The notes: generated by a model from the letters alone, not told the origin. Positions 7,364 through 16,339 are shown, counted from the first letter of the stretch. The stretch: 26,579 nucleotides of DNA from Acidobacteriota bacterium (GCA_020853255.1 JADYZI010000109.1:1-26579), one strand, 5' to 3'. Program-made: numbers and translations.

Positions 7364-8909
7364 CGGTGAAAGCCTCACATTTGAACAAGTGCTTGCGCTG
7401 GCTTATGGAGAGCCAGGCGAGTTTCGTGCGGCCCTTTCAGAAAGTGCAAAGGGGCAAGTCAACCGCGCCGCCGCCGCGGTCGATACGCTGTTGGAACGCG
7501 GTGAGATCGCTTACGGCATAACGACGGGCTTCGGCGCGTTCAAGAACAAGATCATCAGCCGCGGCGAGGTCGAAGAACTCCAGCGCAATATTGTCGTCAG
7601 CCACGCTGTCGGCGTTGGCAAGCCATTCGATATCCCTACGGTGCGGGCCATAATGCTCATCCGGGCCAATACGCTTGCCCGCGGGTTTTCCGGTGTCCGG
7701 TTAACAACACTTGAACTGATCCTCGAATGCCTGAACCGCGGCGTGCATCCGGTCATCCCCGAAAAAGGGAGCCTCGGGGCAAGCGGCGATCTTGCTCCGC
7801 TCGCCCATTTTGCGTGCGTCCTGATCGGAGAAGGAGAGGCCGAGTTCAAAGGTGAGATCCTGCCCGGAGCCGAGGCCCTTTCAAAGGCCGGCCTGTCTCC
7901 GGTCGTTCTGAAGGCGAAAGAGGGCCTGGCTTTGACGAACGGAACGACGGTCATGACGGCCGTGGGGCTGCTTGAGACCGCGCGGGCGATGAGATTGGCC
8001 GAGCTTGCGGATGTTGCGGGCTGCTTGAGTTTGGAAGCGTTGAACGGTACGGTCACAGCATTTGACGACCGTATCCATCAGCTCAGGCCGCATCCACGCC
8101 AGATCGAATGTGCCCGCAATCTTAGGAACATTCTGGAAGGCAGCGAAATGATACGCGGGTTCGATCCGACAAATGTTCAGGATGCATACACGCTTCGCTG
8201 TATGCCGCAAGTTCACGGCGCGTGCCGCGACGCGGTCGCGTACGCCGAGTGGCTGCTGAAATTGGAACTAAATTCGGTGACGGATAACCCGCTGATCTTC
8301 GTGTCGGGACCGCCTGAGTCAAAGGTCGGAGGGGAATCTTCGATCGAGGTCATCAGCGGCGGCAATTTTCACGGCGAACCGCTTGCGTTAGGCTTTGATT
8401 ATCTGACCATCGCGTTATCGGAACTTGGAAATATATCGGAACGCCGGATCATGCGCCTTACTGATGAGGCGTCGAATGCTCATGTGCTTCCGGCATTTCT
8501 GACCGAATATGGCGGACTGAATTCGGGGTTTATGATAGTCCAGTACACAGCAGCCTCGTTGTGCACTGAAAATAAAGTTCTTGCACATCCGGCGAGTGTT
8601 GATACGATCCCGAGTTCGGCGAATGTTGAGGACCATGTCTCAATGGGGCTGACGGCTGCGTTGAAGCTAAGGCAGGTTGCGGAAAACCTTGAAGGCATTC
8701 TGGCCCTCGAACTTCTGTGTGCCGCGCAGGGAATCGATCTTCGCCGAAAAGGGAGCGGTGCAGGCAAGCGGTTGGGCAGAGGGACAGCGCCTATTTACGC
8801 TCGGCTTCGCGATCAAATACCGTTTGTCCAACGGGACGTGTATCTAAAGCCGTATATCGATTCCGCAGCCGCGGTGGTCAGAGAATTTGTTCATGAAAGG
8901 CCGTTATAA
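7344..8909 (+). CDS. hutH: Histidine ammonia-lyase (HutH)
   Basis: This enzyme deaminates L-histidine to trans-urocanate, the first step of histidine degradation. The 521-aa protein has the A146-S147-G148 triad in GSLGASGDLAPLAH, which cyclises to the MIO prosthetic group. It has the catalytic Tyr58 in EIAYGITTGFG and further family motifs VVSHAVGVG, ALTNGTTVMTA, QDAYTLRCMPQVHG and NSVTDNPLIF. The length is normal for the family. The ATG at 7344 overlaps the SnoaL-like gene by 20 nt, so translation is probably coupled. An in-frame start at 7293 is rejected because it adds a non-homologous leader. hutU (urocanase) is not in the window and must lie elsewhere for the pathway to work. The tyrosine/phenylalanine lyases of the same superfamily are a less likely alternative. 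Confidence 0.93.
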   Translation: MNEIVLDGESLTFEQVLALAYGEPGEFRAALSESAKGQVNRAAAAVDTLLERGEIAYGITTGFGAFKNKIISRGEVEELQRNIVVSHAVGVGKPFDIPTVRAIMLIRANTLARGFSGVRLTTLELILECLNRGVHPVIPEKGSLGASGDLAPLAHFACVLIGEGEAEFKGEILPGAEALSKAGLSPVVLKAKEGLALTNGTTVMTAVGLLETARAMRLAELADVAGCLSLEALNGTVTAFDDRIHQLRPHPRQIECARNLRNILEGSEMIRGFDPTNVQDAYTLRCMPQVHGACRDAVAYAEWLLKLELNSVTDNPLIFVSGPPESKVGGESSIEVISGGNFHGEPLALGFDYLTIALSELGNISERRIMRLTDEASNAHVLPAFLTEYGGLNSGFMIVQYTAASLCTENKVLAHPASVDTIPSSANVEDHVSMGLTAALKLRQVAENLEGILALELLCAAQGIDLRRKGSGAGKRLGRGTAPIYARLRDQIPFVQRDVYLKPYIDSAAAVVREFVHERPL

Positions 8910-8913
8910 TTAC

Positions 8914-9774
8914 ATGAGAACGAAGGCGACAGCGTTATTCATGCTCTCGGCGGCGCTTCTTTTTGGGGCGGAACGCTCGGCGGGGCAGAAACGTTCGGGG
9001 CAGCCTACAAAAGCGGCCGCGGAGAAGGCCAGCGGCGATTGGCGCAAGAAGATGGCCGAGGTATGCATGACGGGTTCAGTGCCGGTCGCGGCACGTATTC
9101 TTCACGACTATGGTTCGATGTTTGCGGCTGACCGGTCCGTCACGCCGCCGCCGGTCTGTATCTTTTCAACGGGATCGGAGGTGACCGCGTTTCAGTCAAG
9201 CGTGAAAACCCGCAGGGAGTCCATAGGCGGAGTCGAGATCGAACTTCAAGCAGCGGCAATGGATTCGTTGCTCGCCGCTATCGAGCAGGTATCAAAACGC
9301 GGGCTGCGGATAAGCCCGCGGGGCGGTGAGACAGCCGGAAAACGGAGCTTTGCCGATACGCTTCGGCTGTGGAATTCCCGCTTTATTCCGGCACTGGATC
9401 ATTGGGTCGCACGCGGGCGCATCAAAAAGAAAGATGCCGACGCCGCCCGCCTGATGCCGGTGATCGAGCAAACTGAGCAGGTGCTTGCGTGGGAATCAGA
9501 AGGCCTTTTCTTCAGCACGGGCAAGGACCGGTCGATATTGACCTCGGTGGCCGCAACCGGAACGTCGCAGCACCTGTCAATGCTTGCACTTGATGTGGCC
9601 GAGTTCGGCAACTCAACCGTACGGCGGATACTGAACGATAACGGCTGGTACCAAACCGTGGCCGATGATTCGCCGCATTTCACATACCTCGGCGTGCCGG
9701 AGGCGGACCTGCCCGCTCGCGGACTTAGGAATGTCACGCGCGGCGGTTTTTCGTACTGGGTACCGGAATTATGA
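8914..9774 (+). CDS. Exported M15 (VanY-like) peptidase-like protein, paralogue 1
   Basis: The 286-aa protein has a signal peptide (MRTKATALFMLSAALLFGAE...) and a C-terminal half with a D-Ala-D-Ala carboxypeptidase-like (peptidase M15) metal-site pattern. TSQHLSMLALDV gives H220 and D227, and DSPHFTYLG gives H255, with D252 where the catalytic Glu is expected. PRGGETAGKRSFADTLRLWNSR resembles the RSY..Q region of M15 enzymes. If active it would trim peptidoglycan peptides in the periplasm. An upstream ATG at 8893 inside the end of hutH is also possible. It overlaps the next paralogue by 4 nt (ATGA). It is clearly homologous to that neighbour across most of its length. The assignment to M15 rests on motif spacing only. 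Confidence 0.65.
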   Translation: MRTKATALFMLSAALLFGAERSAGQKRSGQPTKAAAEKASGDWRKKMAEVCMTGSVPVAARILHDYGSMFAADRSVTPPPVCIFSTGSEVTAFQSSVKTRRESIGGVEIELQAAAMDSLLAAIEQVSKRGLRISPRGGETAGKRSFADTLRLWNSRFIPALDHWVARGRIKKKDADAARLMPVIEQTEQVLAWESEGLFFSTGKDRSILTSVAATGTSQHLSMLALDVAEFGNSTVRRILNDNGWYQTVADDSPHFTYLGVPEADLPARGLRNVTRGGFSYWVPEL

Positions 9775-10709
9775 AAAAGTCCTGCATCGATCTGTCTTTC
9801 CGCACAATTGTACTTATCGCGGCTGCCGCTGCGGCGGCGGGCTGCTATTCACCACCCGAAGCCCGAAACTCCGGCCCCGAGACCAACTATTCATCAGACC
9901 GTACGAACACCGATCGGACGCCTTTGAAAACTAACTCGAATATGTCGAACGAAAATACGAAGGCTGAGGACAAAACCGGATTCGCGGCACATCTCCCGGA
10001 TGGTTTTGCTCAGCCGAAAGACAGCGTTGAGAAAATGCTGCTCCGCGAATATGGAGCGATGTTCGTCGCCCAGGGCGTGACCGTTCCGAGCAAGATCGTG
10101 TTCAAGGACGAAGCTGAGGTTGGGGCATTTCAATCGACTTTGCGGACCGCAAACGAAACCATTGGCGGCTTTAAGGTCGAGCTTCAGGCCGCGGCGATGG
10201 ATGAACTGCGAAAGGCGATGGCCGAAGCAAAGGCCCAAGGCCTATCGATAACACCACGCGGGAATGATTCGGCCCGCCGAAGCTATAACGAAACCGTCAG
10301 TCTTTGGAAAAGCCGTGTCGATCCGGCGTTAAAGCATTGGGTCGCCAACGGCAAACTGACGCAGGCAGAGGCCGATCGGATCGCGGGACTTTCAACTTAT
10401 GAGCAGGTCGCGGAAGTTCTGAAGCTGGAGGAAAAGGGAATCTACTTTGCCAAAGACCTTTCGAAATCGATAATTTATTCCGTAGCACCGCCGGGGACCT
10501 CGCAGCATTTGTCGATGCTCGCTCTTGATGTGAGCGAGAATGATAACCAGGATGTCCGATCTATCCTCGCCCGGCACAAATGGTTTCAGACCGTTGTTTC
10601 TGACCTTCCGCACTTCACATATCTTGGTGTCGAAGAAAAGGACCTGCCGTCGCTTGGTTTGAAAAAGACAACATCCGGCGGCCGCTCGTTTTGGGTTCCA
10701 GATATTTAA
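9771..10709 (+). CDS. M15 (VanY-like) peptidase-like lipoprotein, paralogue 2
   Basis: The 312-aa protein starts at an ATGA overlap with paralogue 1. Its N-terminus has a lipoprotein signal peptide with lipobox AAGC (Cys25), followed by a Ser/Thr/Asn-rich linker of about 40 residues. The folded part shares long blocks with paralogue 1, for example GGxxxELQAAAMD, ISPRG/ITPRG, GTSQHLSMLALDV and PHFTYLGV. Candidate zinc ligands are H246, D253 and H281, with D278 at the catalytic acid position. The two products therefore differ in anchoring: one is apparently soluble in the periplasm and the other tethered to a membrane. The role inside a histidine-degradation operon is unknown. Position and overlap argue for co-expression with hutI and hutH. 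Confidence 0.68.
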   Translation: MKKSCIDLSFRTIVLIAAAAAAAGCYSPPEARNSGPETNYSSDRTNTDRTPLKTNSNMSNENTKAEDKTGFAAHLPDGFAQPKDSVEKMLLREYGAMFVAQGVTVPSKIVFKDEAEVGAFQSTLRTANETIGGFKVELQAAAMDELRKAMAEAKAQGLSITPRGNDSARRSYNETVSLWKSRVDPALKHWVANGKLTQAEADRIAGLSTYEQVAEVLKLEEKGIYFAKDLSKSIIYSVAPPGTSQHLSMLALDVSENDNQDVRSILARHKWFQTVVSDLPHFTYLGVEEKDLPSLGLKKTTSGGRSFWVPDI

Positions 10710-10941
10710 GACCTTGCTTTGTGCGTTTCGTCTTTCGTTCGCGGTTTTCGTGTTGGCGAAGCCGGGCTGACGCGAAAACTCACGAGATCAGAACTCAATA
10801 CGGGAAGGCGGCTAACTTGCATATACCCGATTCATCCAAAGCTTGGAGCGAAGTTTACTAGCATTGTTGATGGTCTTCAATTATCATCAACTTCAGATGG
10901 GCCTGTTTTTAATCTATCGTAATTAAGAGAGGATCTCTGCT
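10710..10941. other. Intergenic leader before the GltD-like gene
   Basis: I see no convincing gene in this stretch. It contains a 7-bp inverted repeat, GTTGATG and CATCAAC, separated by 12 nt at about 10865-10892, which could be an operator. I cannot identify a confident promoter. Confidence 0.35.
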
Positions 10942-12927
10942 TTGCATCCGACCGACATCTCAAACCCCGAATATTTTCACAAAGTCGTTGACTGTCAATA
11001 CGCTTGTCCGGCGCATACGCCTGTGCCGGAATATATCCGCCTGATCGCCGAAGGCAAATATACCGAAGCGTATATGATCAACTGGGATTCGAATGTGTTC
11101 CCGGGCATTTTGGGACGGACATGCGACCGGCCGTGCGAACCGGCATGCCGTCGCGGGCGGATCGACGAAGAGCCGGTCGCGATCTGCCGGCTAAAACGCG
11201 TCGCGGCCGACAATCGCGGCGATGTTGCGCCGCTTATGCCGAAAGGGCCTTTCAAATCGAACGGAAAGCGCGTTGCATTGATCGGCGCCGGGCCGGCTTC
11301 GCTGACCGTTGCACGCGATCTCGCACCGCTCGGCTACGAGATCGACCTGTTCGATGAGCAATACAAAGGCGGCGGGTTTATGCTTTCGCAGATACCGGCT
11401 TTTCGGCTGCCGGAAAGGGTTTTGGATGAAGAGATCAATTACATTCTCGACCTCGGCATCAAGACGCATTTTAAGCATTATGTTGAAAGTTTGAAGTGGG
11501 TTCTCGATCAGGGCTATGACGCCGTGTTCGTCGGAACAGGCGCTCCGCGCGGGCGCGAATTGAAAATTCCGGGGCGCGAAGAAGGCGGTGCGAATATTCA
11601 CATCGGCATCAACTGGCTCGGCTCTGTGGCGTTTGAGCATACGAACAAGATCGGCAAAACCGTCATCGTACTCGGCGGCGGAAACACGGCGATGGACTGC
11701 TGCCGAACGGCCCGACGGCTCGGCGGCGAGGATGTAAAGGTCATTGTCCGCTCGCCGTTTGAAACCATGAAGGCCAGCCCATGGGAAAAAGAAGACGCCC
11801 AGCACGAAGACATCCCGATCATCGATAACCACGTCCCGAAATCGTTCGTGATAGAGGAAGTTTCAACGCAGAGACGCGGAAACGCAGAGGCAGAAACACG
11901 ACCGGTAGGGAGTGTGCCGGATGCCGTTGTCAGTAGCCCGCACGTAATTAACGGCTCAACGTCCGACACCGCAAACGAAGCGATGCCGAAGTATCGGCTG
12001 ACAGGAGTAATGTTCGAAAAGGTCACGCCTGTTTATGACGAGAACGGCAAACGCTCGCTTGTTCCGACCGGCGAGCCTGAGGTGTTTTATCCCGCGGACG
12101 ATGTGCTTGTCGCCATCGGCCAGGAGAACGCATTTCCGTGGATCGAACGCAATATCGGAATCGATTTCGACAAATGGGAGATGCCGGTCGTTGATAAGAC
12201 CACCTTCCAATCGACGCATCCGAAGGTCTTCTTCGGCGGCGATGCGGCGTTCGGGCCGGAGAATGTCATCACCGCCGTTGCACACGGCCATCAGGCGGCG
12301 ATCTCGATCGACCTGTTATGCAAAGGCGAGAACGTTCTCACAAATCGACCGCCGCCGCACGTCAATCTGATGTCGATGAAAATGGGCATCCACGAATGGG
12401 CGTACGACAGCAAGATCGACGAGTACGACCGCCTCATCGTTCCGCAGGCTCCAAAGACAAAAACGCTCATAAACCGCAAGCAGGAGGTCGAACTCGGTTT
12501 CGATCCGCTTGCCGGTTATGAAGAGGCGATGCGCTGCCTTAATTGCGACGTGCAGACCGTCTTCAACGCGCCCAAATGCATCGAATGCGATGCCTGCGTC
12601 GATATCTGCCCAACAAGCTGCATCACCTTTACGCCGTTCGATCTCACATCCGGCGATGAGGCCCAACTCCGCGAACAGCTAAAGGTTCCCGCCAACAACC
12701 TTTCGCAAGACATCTACGTCGCCGACGGCCTCAAGACCGGCCGCCTCATGGTCAAAGACGAAGACGTCTGCCTCCACTGCGGCCTCTGCGCCGAACGCTG
12801 CCCCACCGCCGCCTGGGACATGCAAGCCTTCTGGTACAACGTCACCAAAGCCGACAGCGTAAAATACGGCCCAACCATGGTCGGCAATCTCATCCAGATC
12901 GAAAGGAATGAGAATGGAAATAGGTAG
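10942..12927 (+). CDS. GltD-like FAD/NAD(P)-dependent oxidoreductase with C-terminal 2x[4Fe-4S] ferredoxin domain
   Basis: The 661-aa protein has three parts. An N-terminal [4Fe-4S] domain has Cys 18, 22, 61, 65, 69 and 82 (GRTCDRPCEPACRRG). The FAD (VALIGAGPASLTVARDL) and NADPH (VIVLGGGNTAMDCCRTARR) Rossmann motifs occupy about residues 108-500. A C-terminal ferredoxin domain carries CIECDACVDICP at about 545-556 and CLHCGLCAERCP at about 610-621. This resembles glutamate synthase small subunits and related electron-transfer proteins that pair NAD(P)H with ferredoxin-linked enzymes. The likely partner is the 2-oxoacid oxidoreductase encoded at 22869. A segment of about 38 residues (about 307-345) coincides with dispersed repeats. 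The TTG start is supported by GAGGA about 8 nt upstream. Confidence 0.85.
   Translation: MHPTDISNPEYFHKVVDCQYACPAHTPVPEYIRLIAEGKYTEAYMINWDSNVFPGILGRTCDRPCEPACRRGRIDEEPVAICRLKRVAADNRGDVAPLMPKGPFKSNGKRVALIGAGPASLTVARDLAPLGYEIDLFDEQYKGGGFMLSQIPAFRLPERVLDEEINYILDLGIKTHFKHYVESLKWVLDQGYDAVFVGTGAPRGRELKIPGREEGGANIHIGINWLGSVAFEHTNKIGKTVIVLGGGNTAMDCCRTARRLGGEDVKVIVRSPFETMKASPWEKEDAQHEDIPIIDNHVPKSFVIEEVSTQRRGNAEAETRPVGSVPDAVVSSPHVINGSTSDTANEAMPKYRLTGVMFEKVTPVYDENGKRSLVPTGEPEVFYPADDVLVAIGQENAFPWIERNIGIDFDKWEMPVVDKTTFQSTHPKVFFGGDAAFGPENVITAVAHGHQAAISIDLLCKGENVLTNRPPPHVNLMSMKMGIHEWAYDSKIDEYDRLIVPQAPKTKTLINRKQEVELGFDPLAGYEEAMRCLNCDVQTVFNAPKCIECDACVDICPTSCITFTPFDLTSGDEAQLREQLKVPANNLSQDIYVADGLKTGRLMVKDEDVCLHCGLCAERCPTAAWDMQAFWYNVTKADSVKYGPTMVGNLIQIERNENGNR
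11864..11890. repeat. R4 'gcagagacgc' repeat inside the GltD-like gene
   Basis: The block runs AACGCAGAGACGCGG then AAACGCAGAGG and is read in frame as VSTQRRGNAEAE. Similar ACGCAAAGACGCAGAGG sequence occurs in the intergenic element at 16760-16826. It lies in the hinge between the NADPH-binding part and the strand with KYRLTGVMFEKV. Confidence 0.65.
11930..11960. repeat. R2 repeat inside the GltD-like gene
   Basis: The block TCAGTAGCCCGCACGTAATT with the following AACGGCTCAAC encodes SSPHVINGST. A closely matching block at 24541-24573 inside korA encodes SSPNVSKGST. Both are in the same reading phase. Confidence 0.7.
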
Positions 12928-12935
12928 GAGAAGAT

Positions 12936-13124
12936 ATGAGCATAGTTAAAGACGAAGTTACATCATTACTTGAAAGGTTGCCAGAAGACGCTTCAATCGA
13001 AGACGTGCAGTACCACCTTTATGTTGTCGAAAAAGTACGCAACGGGTTGGACGCCGCCCGGACTGAAGGAACGTTGACTCAGGAACAAGCTGAGGAAAAG
13101 CTTGGCAAATGGCTCATCTCATAG
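12936..13124 (+). CDS. Small antitoxin-like protein, partner of ParE toxin
   Basis: The 62-aa acidic helical protein contains LLERLPEDASIEDVQYHLYV and TLTQEQAEEKLGKWL. This matches the small antitoxins that sit directly upstream of RelE/ParE toxins. It likely binds and neutralises the toxin. There is no DNA-binding domain that I can point to. The ribosome binding site TAGGAG lies just upstream, and the gene begins only 8 nt after the stop of the GltD-like gene. It overlaps the toxin gene by 16 nt. Confidence 0.75.
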   Translation: MSIVKDEVTSLLERLPEDASIEDVQYHLYVVEKVRNGLDAARTEGTLTQEQAEEKLGKWLIS

Positions 13125-13408
13125 TTTGGTCGCCCCGTGCGATCGACGATGTTGAATCGATCGCGGCGTACATCGCCGAGGATTCCGAAGCTTATGCAGC
13201 CTCGGTAGTTCGTACCATCCTGGACAAAACGAGAAGACTGTCCGAGTTTGCGCGCCTCGGACGCGTCGTTCCCGAGTTTGGCGACGAAGCGATCAGAGAA
13301 ATTTTTGCATACAGCTATCGGATCATTTATGAGATCGACGGCGATGAGATCACGATCGCGGCAGTAGTTCACGGAAGGCGTTTGTTGGAATTGGCGATCA
13401 AACCGTAA
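13109..13408 (+). CDS. RelE/ParE-family toxin
   Basis: The 99-aa protein begins IVWSPRAIDDVESIAAYIAED, the ParE-type N-terminus. It continues with RLGRVVPEFGDEAIREIFAYSYRIIYEID and ends with AAVVHGRRLL, the conserved core of the RelE/ParE superfamily. The ParE branch poisons DNA gyrase and the RelE branch cuts mRNA at the ribosome. The sequence looks ParE-like, but the target is not proven. It overlaps the antitoxin by 16 nt, the standard arrangement. Confidence 0.85.
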   Translation: MAHLIVWSPRAIDDVESIAAYIAEDSEAYAASVVRTILDKTRRLSEFARLGRVVPEFGDEAIREIFAYSYRIIYEIDGDEITIAAVVHGRRLLELAIKP

Positions 13409-13553
13409 AGTGAGCGTAGATAAATAGAAATCTGATTCCGAGTTCCGCATTCGGATGATCCCGGCAAACTCGCGGCGTGGTTGTCGGCTAAACACGTCGA
13501 AAAATCGCCGAAGAACCAGACACCAACGCCATAAACACCTTAGGTCCGATATT
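13409..13553. other. Short gap before the WD40 gene
   Basis: I see no gene here. The frame of the following gene is open back to 13455, but that leader is basic and not protein-like. TAGGT about 10 nt before the ATG at 13554 is a possible ribosome binding site. Confidence 0.4.
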
Positions 13554-15245
13554 ATGCGTGGTTTTCAATCAGTCCTGCTAACGCTCCTAGCTGTGGTTCT
13601 TGCGTCGGGCCAGACAGCGGCTGATGCATTAATCGCGAAGCTAAAAACACCTGACCACCGAATAAACACAGTCGCGTATTCGCCCGATGGCAAATTGGTA
13701 GCGGCAGGCTATGGTTTTTTCGACGATGGTGGCGTAATGATCTGGAACACAGCGAATCTTTCGGTGGTTGCGACCTTAGCTAAAGGTGTGGTCGGAAAAG
13801 CGGGAATTGAGCGGATTCAGTTCGACAAGACGGGAAAATTATTCGCGGCGTTAAGCGATAAAGGCGACCTCTTGATTTGGAAAATCGGCGATTGGAAGAA
13901 TTTTGAGACGGCATTTTCTGAACGTGGCGATGCCGTAGACATGGAAATTTCTCCTGATGGGTCAATGATTGCTGTTGCCTTCGAAGAATCGGCGATTGTT
14001 TACGACGTAACATCCAAAAAAATCACTACGATTTCGTCCGAAAAGAAATTTGGCGAGTCTCCTTATGGAATCGCTTTTACGCCGGATAGCAAATCAGTGG
14101 TCATCACCTGTTCGACTTCAATCGCAATTTGGTCTGTTGGAAGCAAGTCGGTAACAAAGGAGTGGAATCCAAAGTCTTTCGGCTTTTTCGGGAAGCTTTC
14201 AGACGACGGGAGAATACTTGTCTCAGGTGGCGGAGCAGTTTACGGCGAAAAATCTGTAGCTATCTGGGACACGTTAAGCGGGAAGAAAGTCGATGAGGTC
14301 AGTGGATTCCGCAGCGGCCTCTTTTCATTGGCGATTTCCCATTCAGGTAAGTATTTCGCTGTTGGTGGTGGAACATATGGCCCGGATGGAGCGGCATTAA
14401 GCCTGTGGACAGTGGATCGACCAAAGGAACTCGCATTTACTTCTTTCGGCGATGCCCCGATCAAAGGACTAGCGTTTAGCCCCAATGATGAAGTTCTAGC
14501 TGTAGGCGATCCCGATGGGTTTGTCAGGCTCTACAGAGTGATGGCGCTTCGCGGGCCGCAAGTAGTGCGGCAAACATATGCTTTGTGTGGAGAGGTTCAG
14601 CGTGACGGCAATGATGTTTTTCTTGTGCCGCTGACAAAGGTTCCCCATTGGATAGGCGATACTTTCGAATACAACTGGAAACTGAAAATCGCTAATTCAG
14701 AAACGATTTCTGCAAAGGATAAAACCCCAATGTCGCTCGACGACTGGAGCATAGAGAGCTTTGCGGCCAATGATCGCATTAGAATCGCAAAGTCCACTCA
14801 ACTAATCGCTGCCGAAAATGCGTTGAAGGAGTTCATCGTTTTTGGAGATGTTCAGAACCCAGGATGGAATATGGGCTCCATTGTAAAAATTTACGCCGAC
14901 GGGACGTTCATAACCACGGATAATCCGGGAAAGTGCGTTTCAAAAGGAAACTTGAGCCAGTTCAAGACCGATTTCCTAACGGTCAAGAAGAGATTGATAG
15001 ATGCGGGACTATTGAACATTCCGAAGGAACCGTTGACGCTTGGTGCAAGCCACTTTCGAACACGCTTCATAACGATTTCGGACGGTGGTAAGGAACATCC
15101 ACGAAGCGACGCTGACGACATTCAAGCCCTTCTCGACGGTAAACCGGCAAAGAAGCGTGAGGCATTTAACGCACTATATTTGAAAGAGCAGGCATTCATA
15201 AACTCGCTAATATCGGGCCGAAATCCTCCTAAGAAAACGAACTAG
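13554..15245 (+). CDS. Secreted WD40-repeat protein with unknown C-terminal domain
   Basis: The 563-aa protein begins with a signal peptide ([19 protein letters not shown]...). About seven WD40-type repeats follow, recognisable by blocks such as [63 protein letters not shown] and [22 protein letters not shown]. These give a likely seven-bladed propeller at about residues 20-335. The C-terminal 220 residues are not WD40 and I do not recognise them. Such propellers are interaction scaffolds. Base composition looks somewhat less GC-rich than in the housekeeping genes, in keeping with its place in the accessory block. The next gene starts about 17 nt downstream. Confidence 0.8.
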   Translation: MRGFQSVLLTLLAVVLASGQTAADALIAKLKTPDHRINTVAYSPDGKLVAAGYGFFDDGGVMIWNTANLSVVATLAKGVVGKAGIERIQFDKTGKLFAALSDKGDLLIWKIGDWKNFETAFSERGDAVDMEISPDGSMIAVAFEESAIVYDVTSKKITTISSEKKFGESPYGIAFTPDSKSVVITCSTSIAIWSVGSKSVTKEWNPKSFGFFGKLSDDGRILVSGGGAVYGEKSVAIWDTLSGKKVDEVSGFRSGLFSLAISHSGKYFAVGGGTYGPDGAALSLWTVDRPKELAFTSFGDAPIKGLAFSPNDEVLAVGDPDGFVRLYRVMALRGPQVVRQTYALCGEVQRDGNDVFLVPLTKVPHWIGDTFEYNWKLKIANSETISAKDKTPMSLDDWSIESFAANDRIRIAKSTQLIAAENALKEFIVFGDVQNPGWNMGSIVKIYADGTFITTDNPGKCVSKGNLSQFKTDFLTVKKRLIDAGLLNIPKEPLTLGASHFRTRFITISDGGKEHPRSDADDIQALLDGKPAKKREAFNALYLKEQAFINSLISGRNPPKKTN

Positions 15246-15262
15246 AGGTGTATAGCATTTCG

Positions 15263-15622
15263 ATGAGCAACTGGGAAAGAGTTTTTGCGATGAGTTTTGC
15301 GAGCGTCTATCCGCATTACGTCACGAAGGTCGAGTCGAAAGGCCGGACGAAGGACGAGCTGCACGAGGTCGTTCGTTGGCTGACGGGATATACGCAGAAA
15401 CGCTTGGAGAAGGTGATCGAGAAGAAGACGACGTTTCGCGAGTTCTTCGAAAAGGCTCCGAGGCTCAATCCAAACGCCCCGTTGATAAAAGGCGTTGTTT
15501 GCGGTGTGCGTGTGGAGACAATCGAAGAACCCTTAATGCAAAAGCTACGGTGGCTGGACAAATTGGTCGACGAACTCGCAAAGGGCAAGAAGATGGAGAA
15601 GATCTTGCGGACTGCGGAATAG
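15263..15622 (+). CDS. DUF2200 domain-containing protein
   Basis: The 119-aa protein matches the DUF2200 pattern over nearly its whole length: [50 protein letters not shown] and [21 protein letters not shown]. The function of the family is unknown. It is a small soluble protein with no signal peptide. An in-frame GTG at 15248 is an alternative start, but AGAGG at 15244-15248 would overlap it, so I prefer the ATG at 15263. Confidence 0.88.
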   Translation: MSNWERVFAMSFASVYPHYVTKVESKGRTKDELHEVVRWLTGYTQKRLEKVIEKKTTFREFFEKAPRLNPNAPLIKGVVCGVRVETIEEPLMQKLRWLDKLVDELAKGKKMEKILRTAE

Positions 15623-15633
15623 TTTCTGGTTTT

Positions 15634-15763
15634 ATGAATTGCCTCCATCTTCAGATGGAGGTTCGGAGTACTCGCCAAAGACCATGGGCTTTAGCCCAAT
15701 CTTCGGCTAAAGCCGGGAGCCTTTTAAACTGCTTTCCTCCAGCTAAAGCTGGAGGCAATTCAT
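15634..15763. repeat. REP/BIME-like four-hairpin element A
   Basis: The 130-bp element is bounded by inverted ends ATGAATTGCCTCCA and TGGAGGCAATTCAT. It contains four hairpins: CCTCCATC/GATGGAGG (15642-15661), TGGGCT/AGCCCA (15685-15698), CGGCT/AGCCG (15704-15715) and CCTCCAGCT/AGCTGGAGG (15736-15755). Most loops centre on TTTA or TAAA. This architecture resembles paired REP sequences mobilised by REP-associated Y1 transposases. No transposase gene is in the window. It lies directly upstream of the broken RibD/DHFR-like gene. Confidence 0.8.
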
Positions 15764-15780
15764 ATGAACATCAGAAGAAC

Positions 15781-16339
15781 ATGAGAAAACTGATCGCCGC
15801 GATGAATATGACGCTTGACGGGTTTTGTGACCACGACAAGATGGGCGCAGACGACGAGATACATCAGCATTAACCGCGACCTTTTGCTTGATGCGGGCGC
15901 GGTTATTTATGGACGGAAAACGTTTCATTTAATGGAATATTGGCGGACCGTCGTCGAGAATCCGACCGGCAATAAGGCGACGGACGATTTTGCGGCGGCG
16001 ATCGATGAGGTTCAAAAGATCGTTTATTCCCGTACGCTTGAAAGCGTCGATTGGAAAAATACCGAACTGAAAATTGAACTCAATAAGCAGGAAATTCTAA
16101 ACCTCAAACAGCAACAGGGCAAACCCATCTTCGTCGGCAGCCCGAGTATGATCGTCCAGCTAGGCAACCTCGGCCTGATCGACGAATACGAGCTCGGCAT
16201 TCATCCAATCGTCATCGGAAGCGGCCTGACGTTGTTCAAGAACATCAACGAGCGCATCAACCTCAAACTCCTAAGAACAAAAACGTTCGGCTGCGGTGCT
16301 GTGATCCACACCTACGCATCGACCGAGAGACAACCCTGA
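15781..16339 (+). pseudogene. RibD C-terminal / dihydrofolate-reductase-like gene, frameshifted
   Basis: Frame 1 from the ATG at 15781 reads MRKLIAAMNMTLDGFCDHDK...IHQH and hits TAA at 15871-15873. The frame +1 then continues the family sequence as RDLLLDAGAVIYGRKTFHLMEYW through GKPIFVGSPSMIVQL to HPIVIGSGLTLF. Removing one A at 15872-15873 would restore IHQHYRDLLLDAG, so a single-base insertion explains the break. The intact product would be about 185 aa, a RibD_C/DHFR-fold protein related in type to the one at 19163. It may be a true pseudogene or a sequencing error. Element A directly upstream may have removed its original promoter. Confidence 0.8.

Noticed and set aside
10865..10892. Terminator at the inverted repeat GTTGATG/CATCAAC
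   Set aside because: The stem is AT-rich with a 12-nt loop and is not followed directly by a T-run, so it fits an operator better than a terminator, and even that is weak.
10719..10922. 67-codon frame in the gap before the GltD-like gene
   Set aside because: Composition is not protein-like and there is no ribosome binding site. The region looks like a leader.
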